Origin: Taxillus chinensis
Taxonomy: Eukaryota > Streptophyta > Magnoliopsida > Santalales > Loranthaceae
Direction: 5' to 3'
Length of the DNA: 64,000 bases
Assembly: GCA_023512835.1 (NCBI GenBank)
Contig: CM042092.1
Location: forward strand, 52,458,400 to 52,522,399
Shown: positions 10,708 through 21,754 of the stretch, in pieces
Layout: every line of letters starts with the position of its first letter
Position numbering within the stretch: position 1 is the first letter of the stretch
Made by a program: the position numbers and the translations under genes
Notes under the pieces: generated by a model
Databases searched by the model: none
Told to the model about the DNA's origin: nothing
The model's input: the letters and a program-made list of their open reading frames with translations, nothing else

Positions 10708-10922
10708 GCACGCCAATTTGCACGCCAATTCCGCAATTGGCGTGCAGCTCCAAATGCACTCAAACTTTACCCCAAACCTCCTTGCATCTTGTAAAGGCCT
10801 GAGAAGCAAAAATATGCTTGCACGTGAAATGGGTGAATTCACGTGTAGCTCCAAATGCTCTGAAATTTCTGTGGTAGGTAGAGGACCTCATTCTAAGCAA
10901 CTTTTGTTCTTGCACGCCAATT
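10708..10922 (-). promoter_or_regulatory. U3 array of GCACGCCAATT / CACGTG sites with inverted repeats
   Basis: GCACGCCAATT occurs at 10708-10718, 10720-10730 and 10912-10922, and inverted at 10735-10745. TGCACGCCAATT (10719-10730) and its complement (10735-10746) form a perfect 12-bp inverted repeat with a 4-base gap. A second pair, GCACGTGAA (10820) and TTCACGTG (10838), brackets ATGGGTG. CACGTG is the plant G-box. All chromovirus LTRs here keep this layout. Confidence 0.6.
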
Positions 10923-11009
10923 GTTTGAGGCCATCTACTAGGTCCAAAATCTAGAAAGTTCCCATTCAGAAGACAAGACTGCGACTAACTCAAAACATGG
11001 GTCCTTACA

Positions 11010-11177
11010 TCTTCTCCCCCTTAAGACTTTTCGTCCTCGAAAAGAAAATGTGGCATGGAAGGAAATAGCAATAAGAACCAATTAATACACCCTGCACACA
11101 TAAAAGAAATACTCTCAGGTCACCTAACTAGTTGGGCAAATACCTGATTATGTTGATGTTTGCCTTTCTCCCCCCCG
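11010..11177 (-). promoter_or_regulatory. Element A 3' untranslated region and polypurine tract
   Basis: On the minus strand, TTAAGGGGGAGAAGA ends directly at the LTR, a standard PPT (11010-11026). Just upstream lies TTCGAGGACGAA (11030-11041 complement), a 12-mer that also occurs in the last pol codons at 11187-11198. About 130 bp between them show nothing else. Confidence 0.75.
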
Positions 11178-12378
11178 TCAGGGTTGTTCGTCCTCGAACA
11201 AATCAGGGTAGTGAGCACGCATCTCAGCCTCGCGTTCCCAAGTCTCTTCCTCCATCCCTCGGTGTTTCCACAACACCCGAACCAACGGAATAATCTTACC
11301 TCGCAGCTGCTTCTCGCGCCTGTCCAAAATACGGATGGGTGCCTCAACAACTGACACATCTGCCTCAAGATCCAGAGTACTCCAATCCAACACATGTGTG
11401 GGATCGGGATGATATTTCCGCAACTGGGATATATGGAAAACATCATGAACTCTGCTCAAACTAGGTGGTAATGCCAACCTATAAGCAACAGGTCCAACTC
11501 TGCTCAAAATTTCGAACGGTCCAATGTATCGTGGAGACAACTTGGACCCTTTTCCAAATCTCTTACGCCCTCTCCGTGGAGAAACACAAAGGAATACGTG
11601 GTCTCCTACCAAAAACTCTAACGGTCGGCGTCAGCGATCCGCATAAGACTTTTGTCTGCTCTGAGCTGTAAGAAGACGCTGCCTCATCAGCTGTACTTTG
11701 GCCGTAGCCTCTTGGACCAATTGAGGTCCTAACATAGTCTGTCTCTCCAACTTCTGCCCAACATAATGGAGACCAACATGGGCGACCATACAATGCCTCA
11801 AACGGGGCCATCCCAATAGAGGACTGGTAGCTGTTATTATAGGCAAACTCCACCAGAGGAAGGTGAGAAGCCCATGATCCTCCAAAATCTTGTACACAAG
11901 CTCTCAACAAGTCTTCCAATGTTTGAATGGTCCTCTCTGACTGACCATCAATTTCAGGATGGAAAGTAGTACTCAAATTAAGTCGTGTTCCCAAGGCTTC
12001 TTGCAAACCTCCCCAAAACCGAGATGTAAACCGCGCATCCCAGTTTGAAACAATAGACAAGAGCACTCCGTGCAATCGGACAATCGCATCAACATATAAC
12101 TGGCTTAATGTGCTGATAGGGTCTCGCTCTCTAATTGCCAAGAAATGGGCCGATTTAGTTAATCGGTCTACGATGACCCAAATCATATCCTTCCGCTCGG
12201 AAGTGGTAGGAAGTCCTGTCACAAAGTCCATGGTAATATGCTCCCACTTCCACTCAGCTACAGGCAAAGGCTGCAAATGACCAGCCGGTCGTTGATGCTC
12301 CGCCTTCACTTGTTGACAAGTAAGGCACCTGGAAACAAACTCTGCTACACTCCGCTTCAGTCCCGGCCACCAGAACTG
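11178..12378 (-). pseudogene. pol: Element A integrase with chromodomain-like tail
   Basis: Inserts element cDNA into the genome. The zinc-binding end (SRCLTCQQVKAEHQRPAG) is followed by the core, with MDFVTGLP, then VSNWDARF, where the family has an SD-R-D motif, and HPEIDGQSERT. The second catalytic Asp is thus Asn (codon complement 12043-12045). The GPF/Y-type module follows: [39 protein letters not shown]. The tail [23 protein letters not shown] and [12 protein letters not shown] is a chromodomain-like end, stopping at 11178-11180. There is a frameshift near 11755, a stop near 11633 and one (TGA) near 12378. Both the active-site change and the frame breaks kill the enzyme. Confidence 0.88.
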
Positions 12379-14277
12379 TGCTCAAACGGCATGATACATT
12401 TTTGTGCCGCCTGGGTGCACAGCCAAACGGGAATGATGAAACTCCCTCAGCACATCCTCACGCATGGGAGGCGGTACTATCAGACGCCCCCGAAATTTCA
12501 ACTCATGTTCAACTCCTTCTGTCCAGTCTTCTGACAACTCTCCGGCCTCTATCTGGGCCCGGATCACTTCACAGTCCACGTCCCCCAACTGTCCATCACG
12601 AATGCGTTGATATAACTCTGGTATCACAGTGATAGGACACAGGATTGCTTTCCCACCGCAAAAATTAGGCTGTACCTGAAGCACTGCTAACTGTTCCATC
12701 ATTTTCCATTCTCTCATGGAAACCTCAGCTTTTCTCTTTCTACTTAGCGCGTCGGCAACTAAATTCCCTTTCCCAGGCATGTAGGAGAGCGTGAAGTCAA
12801 ACATTTGTAGGTACTCTACCCATCTCCGCTGTCTCAAATTTAGGTCTCTCTGGGTGAAGATATACTGTAGGCTTTTGTGGTCAGTGTATACCACGAATTT
12901 CTCCCCCAACAGGTAATGTCGCCAAGACTTTAGGGCAAAAATAACTGCTGCTTACTCCAAGTCGTGCATTGGATAATTTTGTTCATGGGACTTCAGCTGT
13001 CGCGAGCCATATGCGATGACTTTGTGCTCCTGCATCAGGACACACCCCAGTCCAACGCGAGACGCATTGCAATACACTTCAAATGGCACCTCCTCCTGTG
13101 GTAGACTCAACACCGGTGCAGTTGTCAGACGAGTCTTCAATTCTTCAAAAGCTTGTTGACACTTGTCCGTCCACTCGAATTTGGCTCCCTTCCGCGTAAG
13201 AGCTGTCATGGGCGCCGCCAACCGAGAAAACCCTTCCACGAAACGCCGGTAATACCCTGCCAGACCCAAGAAACTACGGATCTCAAAAACATTTGCGGGC
13301 CTCTTCCAAGATGATACTGACTCAATCTTGGTTGGGTCCACTCCAACTCCTTCGGAAGATATTACATGCCCAAGAAAATGCACCTCTTGCATCCAGAAGT
13401 CGCACTTGCTAAATTTAGCATACAATTGATGATCTCGTAGTGTTTGCAACACCATGGTCAGGTGTTCCTCATGCTCAGCTCGGGTTTTAGAGTACACGAG
13501 GATGTCGTCAATAAATACCACCACGAAGGAATCTAGGTATGGGGCAAATACCTGATTCATTGGATGCATGAACACTACCGGTGCGTTCGTGAGCCCAAAA
13601 GGCATCACTAACCACTCATAGTAGCCGTATCTGCACCTGAATGCTGTCTTAGGAATGTCCTCACTCTGGACCCTCAATTGATGATATCCCGAACACAGAT
13701 CAATCTTTAAGAACCATCGTGCTCCACTCAGCTGGTCAAGTAGATCATCGATCTGCGGTAAAGGGTATTTGTTCTTTACCGTCACTTGATTTAACTTCCG
13801 GTAATCAATACAAAGCCGCAACGAACCATCTGCCTTCTTAGCAAACAAAACTGGTGCACCCCAAGGTGAGGTACTAGGGCAGATAAAACCTTTATCTCCA
13901 AGCTCCTTTATTTGCTTTTGAAGCTCCCGCAACTCGGCAGGTCCCATCCGGTATGCCACTTGCGAAATGGGTCCTACCCCTGGTAGAAGTTCAATCATGA
14001 ACTTGGTACTTCTGTTCGGAGGCAACTCCAACAACTCCCCAGGAAAAACATCCTGGAAATTCTCAAGAACATCCGGCCACACCCGTTTCTCCACATTACC
14101 TCCCTCCTCAAAGGTTAGAGTGGCAAGTCCGTGGGTAATATTGCCCCATAGCTCCCTCGTCGGTCCAGCTCTCCCGAGCATTCCTATCCCATTCACCCAC
14201 TAAGGTACAGGAGGATCCTGTGGGTGAAGTAAACGTCACTCGTCGTCTATAACAATCAATCTTAGCCTGAAAGGCCA
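12379..14277 (-). pseudogene. pol: Element A reverse transcriptase and RNase H
   Basis: RT motifs in order: [69 protein letters not shown] (catalytic DD intact), HFLGHVIS and [17 protein letters not shown]. The RNase H starts [16 protein letters not shown]; its first catalytic Asp has become Asn (near 13067). [10 protein letters not shown] and GKGNLVADALSR are intact. A stop interrupts MHDLE/AAVIF near 12955. The start of this frame, near 14200, is fed by a one-base loss in the protease end (GMDG then stop at 14278). About 600 codons, normal for this domain pair. Confidence 0.9.
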
Positions 14278-15975
14278 TCAACCATCCATCCCCAAAATCA
14301 AACTAAAGGTCCTCATTGGCATCACGTATAGATCGAAAGAGAGTTCAACATCACCTATCGTAAGCGCACACTCATGACACATTCGGTGGATCGACTCCAC
14401 ACCTCCCATTGGTGACTCGACCCTCAGAGGTCTATCAGCCTCCACACAATCAAGGCCAAGGCTCTCAACCAAGGACTTAGCAATCAGGGAGCACGAGGCT
14501 CCGGTATCAAACAATGCCGCAACAACAGTGCGAGATATTAAAATAGTACCTCGAACTACAGAAGGTCCGGCTCCACCTTCCTCGGAGGGTGATGGTAAAT
14601 CCTCCATCTCTGCTGGTGCTGAGGTAAGCGCAAACACTCTGCCTTGGCTTGCCCCACCACTGGCCTCGCTCGCCTTTCCTTTGGTTCCTGCTTGGAGTCC
14701 ACTGGGATGCCCCTCCGAACCTCCTTGTGGTTGCCTCTCCCCCTGTGGTCTAGTGTGACTAGAACCAGCCTGACTGGCTTGCCACGAATGTGCTGGCTTC
14801 GGAGCTGGGGCTTGAAATGGGGTCTCACCCCTGCTTCCTTGTGCAAAACTTCCAGCTCCCCGGCTACTTCCCCTGCTGAAACACACCTTACTGATGTGTC
14901 CTATCTTCCCACAGCTATGACACTTCAAGTGCTGTTTGGGGCACTCACGTTTGACGTGCCCTGCCTGTCCACAACAGGTACACCCGCTTGGGAAGTTCCC
15001 AGCAGAACCTCCCTGTCCTCCAAAGTAACGGGATCTGGGTGGGGCCATTGAAGCTTGGCTCCTGTCCTTGGGAAGAGTCCCACTCCCAGGCTCAATCTTC
15101 TGCCTCTTGGTTTCCCCCTGCCTGTCGCGCATACTCTGTCCCAGCCGCTCCTGGTGAGCCTGTCTTCCTTCTTCTAATCCTCTCTCCACAATCTTTGCTG
15201 TGTCCACGACTTCAGCATAAGTCTTCAGTCGCAGCATCTCTACTCTTTGCTTCAGGGCAGGTTTGAGTCCCATGGTAAACTTATGGGCCTTCAAGTCCTC
15301 CCTTGAGATTGCTTCTGGGGCAAACCGACTCAGCCCTCAAAAATCTCGCTCATACTCTGCCACCGTACGCGATCCCTGCTTAAGACTGCTGAACTCTTCC
15401 CGTTTCTGCCACCGCAGCGACTCTGGGAAGAACTCCTCATGAAACAACTGGAGGAACTCAATCCAGGACATGGTCTCCATGTCTCGGCTTCCTGAAATGC
15501 TAAGCCACCACTCCAATGCCTCCTCCTCCAACTGTCGGACTGCCAGCCTCACCTTGTTTTCCTCCTGGGGTCGGAGAAAGGAGAATACATGTTCGATCTG
15601 CCGCAGCCAATGCTCTGCTCCTAGAGGTTCAGCTCCTCCCTTGAACCTTGGTGGGTGTTCCTTTCGGAACCGCGTCACCACATCGTCCTCATCTCGCCTC
15701 ACCGGCACTTCCTGCCTATACGACGGTCCTACCTCACGGGGTGGAGAGGGTGGCACTGGCTGTCGTGCCATCATCTCCCGACGTACCTCGTTTAGGATCT
15801 CCCCCCTGAGATCCTCACGCATTCCCTAAACATTCTCACTTAAGGCCCTGACTTGGGCCATGATCCGCTCCAGGGGATCATCGCCCTCTACTCGCTGTCC
15901 TCTCTCCTGTGCAGCACGTGCAGAAGATTCATCCTCTACAGGTGGGGTAGCTCGGGTTACTCTCCTAGGAGGCAT
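14278..15975 (-). pseudogene. gag: Element A gag and protease
   Basis: Starts at ATG 15975 (MPPRRVTRAT). Gag core: PPRFKGGAEPLGAEHWLRQ, FSFLRPQEENKVRLAVRQL, EFFPESLRWQKREEF. Two CCHC knuckles follow, CTCCGQAGHVKREC and CHSCGKIGHISKVC, which bind RNA. The aspartic protease has LFDTGASCSLIAKS and LILGMDG. Stops occur near 15827 (TAG) and 15342 (TGA, where the B copy has Arg, so a CpG C-to-T change). The frame is lost just before 14278 by a missing base. Gag and protease are in one frame, as usual in chromoviruses. Confidence 0.9.
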
Positions 15976-16421
15976 AGTCTACCTATTTTAAACAGAACTA
16001 GTGTCAGCATCTCAGCTTTATACACCCTCATCCCTATGGGCCATGAGGTACTCAAGCAACGTTTTTCATGTAAACATACATGTAAATCACAAAATTGCAC
16101 AGCAGCGATTCATAGTAACAATCCATAGCAACAAGTCTCACAGGAAATCACATAATTTCACAGCAACAAATTTCAAGGTCAAATCATAATACTCATATTA
16201 AAATTAAACTAGTGCCCTAATGCCAATGTATGTATGCATCCCAACCCAAATGCAAATGTCCTACTCCTTGGTCTAACTGCACCTGAGTACACCCCAGAAA
16301 ACCAGATTGAACCACGGTGATCAGGCGTGTCCTGCCCTGCCTCCCAAGGGTCTCAAAAGCAGTCATCCCTCCCCACTACCCTAGGTCCACTAGACCATGA
16401 ACTATCGCTCTGATACCATAT
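15976..16421 (-). promoter_or_regulatory. Element A leader with primer binding site
   Basis: The PBS complement GCTCTGATACCA lies at 16407-16418, three bases from the LTR; on the element strand this is TGGTATCAGAGC, complementary to the 3' end of plant initiator Met tRNA. The block 16205-16420 (AACTAGTGCCCTAATGCCA through CACTACCCTAGG) is shared with B, C, D and E. The rest up to the gag ATG is non-coding. Confidence 0.8.
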
Positions 16422-18353
16422 TGTCACACCCCAATTTCCTTTCACTTGGAAACGGGTAGTGACTGCCCATGCCCGCACCCGAAGGGTCAAGGGGTTGGTG
16501 CAAGCACCTAAAAGGACTTATAACACGGTCTTTGTCCCAAACCTGTACAACCAGGCTAACATGCCACGGGCATGCTCCTGCTCCCAAACCATGCACACAA
16601 ACAATAATTAAATAACAACCATGACCCAGTTCATTACATTTAAAAGGTCTCAAAGTTCAATACAACTCAATGGGGAAAGTTCCCATTTAAACCAGAATAT
16701 ACTGTTTACAAATAATCTCACACATAAAATAGAAATCCATAACAAAACAATGAAAACCAACATAGTCTTCAGCCTCAGTGGCCTATCCTCCAGCCCTTTC
16801 ACCTACCGCCTGCCAAATCCTGCAAAAGAACAGTTTATGGGAAGGGTGAGCAAACCATAGCTCAGTAGGGATCCAGTCTCCCCAGACCCGTCCCACTCAA
16901 CAGTATGCATGACAAGTGTATGCTTGTGCTCGTGTCGTGCCTAAAGCTAAAGCGGCAAACATCACCCGGTAACACACCTTTTACCTGAGCCCACACCTGG
17001 AGGGCGAGAGGACACCCCGCCACCAAGGCGACATGACATACCCCATCCAGGCGAATGTTGCATGGACACCAATGCAACATTTTCCACCCGAGTCAGGTAT
17101 GGTCAACCACCTCCTCGGGCACCATACCTACCCTCAGGAATGGGTGTAGACTTAGCCCACCGTCGTGAGTGTTACACCGAGACTCAGGACCGCAGTCTTG
17201 GCCAAATCTCAAGGGGTCCAGCTATCATGCCTGGCCCATAACTCAGCTCAATCCCATCACATTTGGGTGATCAATCTCAAACAACAATATAATCAGCTAC
17301 AAAAGTACGACTTAGTAACACATCTCAACTTAATGCAAAACAGCAGTGTTGCTCAACAGAGTATATCACAAACAAGGTTCACACGACCGACATGGTCGAT
17401 TACAAACAACAACTACCAGCCTCACAGGCTTAAAACCAAACACGCAACACACAACAGCCACACAGAAATATTATCAAACACGTAGTGAGCGTAGCCACAC
17501 AAACATTTTATCAAACACCTAGTGGGCATGGACAACCCAACGATTTCCAGTCCACTCCCAAGCATCAAATCAACCAATATGCCATTGAAGGCCAACATCC
17601 ATATAGGAGATCACACCTATATGGATTTACATATATATAAGCAGGTATAGGACAGATACCCTAGGACAGAGAAAAATTGAGGAGAACGGTGTCCCTACCT
17701 TGCAAACGTCCTCTGCTCTAGCCTCTACGATACACCGATCACCCACGCGAACCTCTACGGCCAAGATCTGAAGGTTGCCTCACTCTCTCTCTCTCTGCGG
17801 CGGCTGCAACAACAAATAGAAAACCCTAAACCCTAAACCTAAGCCTCAACACCATTATATAGACACCACACACATCAAAACGACATAGTTTTGATTTAGT
17901 GAAACCCAGGATCAAAACGACGTAGTTTTGATCACACCAACTACCACCTTCCCGCTTCCATACAGGGCAAAATACTCATAATTTCAACATGGTCCTTTAG
18001 GGAAAAATTATTAAAATGACAAAACCAAGGTAACCATGCAAAAATAAGTCTGCACGCCAATTTGCACGCCAATTCCCCAATTGGCGTGCAGCTCCAAATG
18101 CACTCAAACTTTACCCCAAACCTCCTTGCATCTTGTAGAGGCCTGAGAAGCAAAAATATGCTTGCACGTAAAATGGGTGAATTCACGTGCAGCTCCAAAT
18201 GCTCTGAAATTTCTGTGGTAGGTAGATGAGCTCATTCTAAGCAACTTTTGTTCTTGCACGCCAATTGTTTGAGGCCATCTACTAGGTCCAAAATCTAGAA
18301 AGTCCCCATTCAGAAGACAAGACTGCGACTAACTCAAAACACGGGTCCTTACA
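16422..18353 (-). repeat. Element A 5' LTR (right copy)
   Basis: Nearly identical to the left LTR over 1.93 kb. Palindrome doublet at 17874-17895 (core mutated to GACATA, a CpG change) and 17911-17932. The same telomere-like CCCTAAACCCTAAACC occurs at about 17825. Ends ACGGGTCCTTACA and is followed by the ACTTA target copy. Confidence 0.9.
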
Positions 18354-18358
18354 ACTTA

Positions 18359-18577
18359 CGCCAATGTGTGTGACTGTAAAACTAAGTGTTGTAATCAGCT
18401 GTAATTGCTGCTTATTTTGTTGTAATTATCATCAGATAATAAAGCAAAATACTTCCACTATCTGGTTATCTTCCGCACTGATTTTACATCTTTTAACCAA
18501 ATTGTGCTGTAGCTGTTCTAAGAAAGAGTTTCGATTAGAGCCTATTCACCCCACCTCTAGGCTTCTAGGGACCAACA
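18359..18577 (+). repeat. Sirevirus 3' LTR, remainder (U5 end)
   Basis: Continues the LTR after the second ACTTA copy (18354-18358). It holds AATAAAGC near 18438, a plausible polyadenylation signal, and finishes TTCTAGGGACCAACA, complementary to the TGTTGG start. The next base, 18578, is in frame with Tat ORF1 codons. Confidence 0.75.
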
Positions 18578-19180
18578 GATATCATTTGGAGGGCCCCTTG
18601 GATGCATAGATCAAGCATGCTATATAGCTGTGGCAGCTATAATTGGGTCCCGCTAATCGGCCCTTGGGGAAGCACTGCATACGCACCATTAAAGGTGGGA
18701 AGACAACTTGAAGGGCATCAAATCATCCCAGTCTTACATGGAATGGAAGCCTACGATAGGGAATATGGAGCTCCTGGGGCAAAACGGGTAATCTTTGAAA
18801 TGCATAGAGCTTGGGCCACCCCTCAATGAATCAATGCCAACCTACACGCTACTCTTGTCTTATCAGAATATAAGGAAAGGAAAAAGAAGTTGTTCCCTCT
18901 CCCCAACACAGGCGAAGACATTACAGCTAAAAAAGTGGCCTCCAATGAAGAACCTGCAGTCGTCCAAGATACAACTCTATCCTTGCTTCAAGAGAACGCC
19001 GTTTTGCAGCAAACAGTGCAAGAACAAGGGGAAGACATACAAAAAATGGTGGAGCAATTGGAAGTAGGTAAGATGCAGAAGAGTCATGCAAGGAAGCAAT
19101 CATTGGCAAGGGGGATGGTCATCAACAGGCTTGAAGAGGAGAATGAGAGAATAAGGAACCTCCGAAGAAGACGCTGCTAG
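18578..19180 (+). pseudogene. Tat ORF1, DUF7745-like protein, C-terminal part
   Basis: In frame 2 from the Sirevirus junction: IIWRAPWMHRSSMLY, NWVPLIGPWGSTAYAPLKV, RQLEGHQIIPVLHGM and FEMHRAWATPQ, then a stop (TGA, 18827-18829). The frame continues past it to a helical, coiled-coil-like C-terminus (LLQENAVLQQTVQEQGEDIQ and MVINRLEEENERIRNLRRR) ending at 19180. The VPLIGPWG and RQLEG pattern is that of the ORF1 product of Tat-type elements (DUF7745), whose biochemical role is not known. The 5' half is cut off by the Sirevirus insertion. Confidence 0.65.
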
Positions 19181-19453
19181 AAGATAATCAAAGCTTGTCC
19201 TAGAACATATAGTTTTAGGGATTTCATGTCATTTTACTTGTTTTAAATTCAGTTTGACTGTTTGTACCCTTTGAAGTTTGGTTTCCAACTTAATAAAGTT
19301 TGTGTCTTTGCATCTCATGCATATCATGCACTCATACTTAAAAAGTGAGAACCAAAATAAACTTTCTAGATTCGCCAGGTTTGCTAGAAGGCCTTCAGCA
19401 GAATTGGGCACTCATACAACTTAAGGTCCTCTAGTCATCAGACATCTGCTACA
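19181..19453 (+). other. Tat inter-ORF spacer
   Basis: No gene. It holds AATAAAG at 19293 followed by TTTGCATCTCATGCATATCA, a pattern echoed in the spacer before RT (32162-32222). It ends in ACAATGG at the gag start. Confidence 0.5.
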
Positions 19454-20567
19454 ATGGCAGAGCATACCGAGGACAAACTTACTAGTCTTGAGCAGGCTCA
19501 AGAAGAGATCGGGGGGAGCATGCTCGAAGTACAGGCTCAGTTAAAAACTATGATGGACATTCTAGCCAAGCTGACTGCTGAGAGAGAAGCTAGCCCAACT
19601 ACAGGAGATATTAATTTAAGAGCAAGAACATGCACCACATGCTTCACAAGCCTATGCTCCAGCAAACATGGTTCCTGGGGCATCACATCAAGTCCCACCT
19701 ACACCACCTTCTATGGGGGTGCCAACCCCAAATATCATGGAAGCTATGGAATCCCTTGCTCAAACATCCGATTCGAAATCTATTGAGGCCCGACTGAAAG
19801 TTGTGGGGGGGGGGGCAGTAAAAACATATGGAGGGACCGACCCACATGATTTATGTTTAGTGCCAGGCATAGTACTTCCATCCAAATTCAGGATGCCTGA
19901 TTTCGAAAAGTTCAATGGTACTCAGTGTCCTAGAACACATGTGACCATGTATTGCCGCAAGATGGCGGCCCATGCAGACAATGGCAAACTCTTAATGCAT
20001 TGCTTCTAGGAGAGCCTAACCGGTGGTCCACTGCGATGTTATATCCAACTTGAAGGTAACCGTATTAGGACATGGAGTGAGCTTGCCATGACATTCTTAG
20101 CTCAATATAAGCATGTCACCGAACTGGCATTAGGTCGGCTGGCCCTGTAGTCATTTGAAAAAGGAAGTAACGAAAGCTTCACAGTTTATGCTAGACGATG
20201 GAGAGAGGCAGCAATGGATGTTCGGCCTCCACTCACCGAAAGAGAACTTACCACCCTTTTTATCAGCACCACGAAGGGGGTTTACTACAAAAAAATAATT
20301 GGGAATCTTTCAAGTAGCTTTGCCGACCTGGTCACCTCAGGAGAACGAATCGAAGGTGGCATAAGGGAAGGAAAGCTCGGGGGAAGCAAGTATGAAGCTT
20401 CTAGAAAGCCCTCTTCCTCCAATCGAAAGAAAGAAGGAGAAACCCAGGCAGTATGGCAACCCAAGCCTGACTATAACAGCACTGGGTCACAACAACCCCA
20501 ACAATCAACCACACCTGGGTGTTATGGAGGATCTTCGACAGTGTCCTACATTGCTCAAGCCCCGAAC
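19454..20567 (+). pseudogene. gag: Tat gag, first part
   Basis: Structural protein. It starts MAEHTEDKLTSLEQAQEEIG (helical N-terminus), shifts from frame 2 to frame 3 near 19620, and carries the retrotransposon gag core: LPSKFRMPDFEKFNGTQCPR, HVTMYCRKMAAH, IRTWSELAMTFLAQYKH, SFEKGSNESFTVYARRWRE and LTTLFISTTKGVYYKKIIG. Stops occur at 20007-20009 and 20146-20148. A run of ten Gs (19807-19816) is a likely slippage site. Element B splits it at 20567; the frame resumes exactly after the target duplication (AQAPN then PQYQP). Confidence 0.85.
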
Positions 20568-21707
20568 TGTCACGCCCCAGATTTCCAACCCGAGGAAACC
20601 GGTACGTGACTCCCCTTGTACCCACACGGAGGGCAAAGGGGTTAGGGTGCAAACCCCGAATATAACATTTTAAACATCCACAACACATTCAAGAAAGTAA
20701 AGTTCATAAAAGCAACCCACAATCTAAACCAGTCTTTATTACAACAAAATCCTCTTTTCAATCCATCCCCACTGGGGTTACATCAATTCCCATAAAAATA
20801 ACATAAATGGTAGACAGTAAAGTAAATAAGGTCTTCCACCTTGGGGTCCCTCCTAACGCCTGTATGTTCCTGAAAGAAAACACAACATAGAGGGAGGGGT
20901 GAGCAACCACAGCTCAGTAGGGATCATGTCTCCCCAACCCATCCCATGCTCCTAGCGTCTACATGAGTGTGTACAGGTGCAGTGTAGTGACAATAAAATG
21001 TAAACAAGTTGTATTCCACATTCACATGGCACACACCTATCCACAGCCATACAGGCTTAGCCATATAGGCTAACATATCCACAGCCACTCAGGCTTAGCC
21101 ACACGGGCTAACATATCCACAGCCTCTCAGGCTTAGCCACACGGGCTAACATATCCACGGCCATATAGGCTTAGCCACACAGGCTAACAGTTCCAGTCCC
21201 GGGCTTCCACAGCCACCGGGTTCCACAAGCACAGCATACAAGTTCACACAGGCATTAAACCAAACACGTAGCATACACACTTTCATAGGCATAATACCAA
21301 ACACTTAGTTCGCACAGCCCATCAGGCATAAAATCAAACACTTGACATGCAGAGTCTCACAGGTATTTTACCAAACGCTTAACATGCATACATTCACAAA
21401 CCCACAAACCCAGCCACACAGACATATCCACACAGGCATTTTATTGAACACTTAATATGCACACCATCCAACACCAGAATACATCAAAAACTGCCATTGA
21501 AGGCCAACATCCATATAGGAGATCACACCTATATGGATTACATATATATATAAACAGGTATAACTCTATAATCTGCCCTAGAACCCTAGGACAGAGGAGG
21601 ATTTAGGAAGAACAGAACCCCTACCTTGTATGTTCTCCTGCTCCCGCTTCCACGCAAGACTCCGACCACCCACGCAAGACGCTCCGGCAGCCACCAGAAG
21701 CTCTCCT

Positions 21708-21754
<47 letters not shown>

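Larger units (their letters stand above)
9077..11009 (-). repeat. Element A 3' LTR (left copy)
   Basis: Runs TGTCACACCCC to GGTCCTTACA as listed; on the element strand it is TGTAAGGACC to GGGTGTGACA. U3 has the palindrome doublet (10530-10551, 10567-10588) and the GCACGCCAATT repeats (10708-10922). A TATA box (TTATATAGAC, minus strand GTCTATATAA) lies near 10511, followed on the minus strand by AAACCCTAA-type boxes (10480-10495) and a short (CT)n leader near 10437-10453. Confidence 0.9.
9077..18353 (-). mobile_element. Element A: full-length chromovirus (Ty3/gypsy, Tekay/Del-like)
   Basis: Two LTRs of about 1.93 kb (9077-11009 and 16422-18353) flank an internal region coding on the minus strand for gag, protease, RT, RNase H and integrase in chromovirus order. 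The target duplication ACTTA is perfect (9072-9076 and 18354-18358). The PBS GCTCTGATACCA (16407-16418) matches initiator Met tRNA, and a PPT lies at 11010-11026. The LTRs are nearly identical with scattered differences (for example, 9194 region versus 16530 region). The integrase tail resembles the chromodomain-like end of Tekay/Del elements; the lineage name is inference. It inserted into the Sirevirus LTR and is disabled by stops and a frameshift. Confidence 0.92.
1..18577 (+). mobile_element. Sirevirus-like Ty1/copia retrotransposon, 3' part, interrupted
   Basis: Copia order is visible: gag remnant, reverse transcriptase, RNase H, a non-coding stretch with several polypurine tracts, an extra 3' ORF, a PPT and the 3' LTR. 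The LTR starts TGTTGG at 7993 and ends CCAACA at 18577, a perfect inverted terminal repeat. The 5' LTR and the start of gag lie before the window. Multiple PPT-like tracts after pol and an extra 3' ORF are known Sirevirus traits. Two foreign insertions break it: LTR fragment G (879-1710) and element A (9077-18353). Its right end abuts codons of a Tat-type ORF1 at 18578, so it inserted into that element. Class is confident; the exact sublineage (SIRE/Maximus) is inference. Confidence 0.8.

Noticed and set aside
10597..10854. Recurrent 85-codon minus-strand frame starting MELHVNSPI in most LTRs (also 17941, 21893, 29288, 57038)
   Set aside because: It lies in U3 upstream of the TATA box and spans inverted repeats; it recurs only because the LTRs are homologous, and D-type LTRs break it. 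No known domain.
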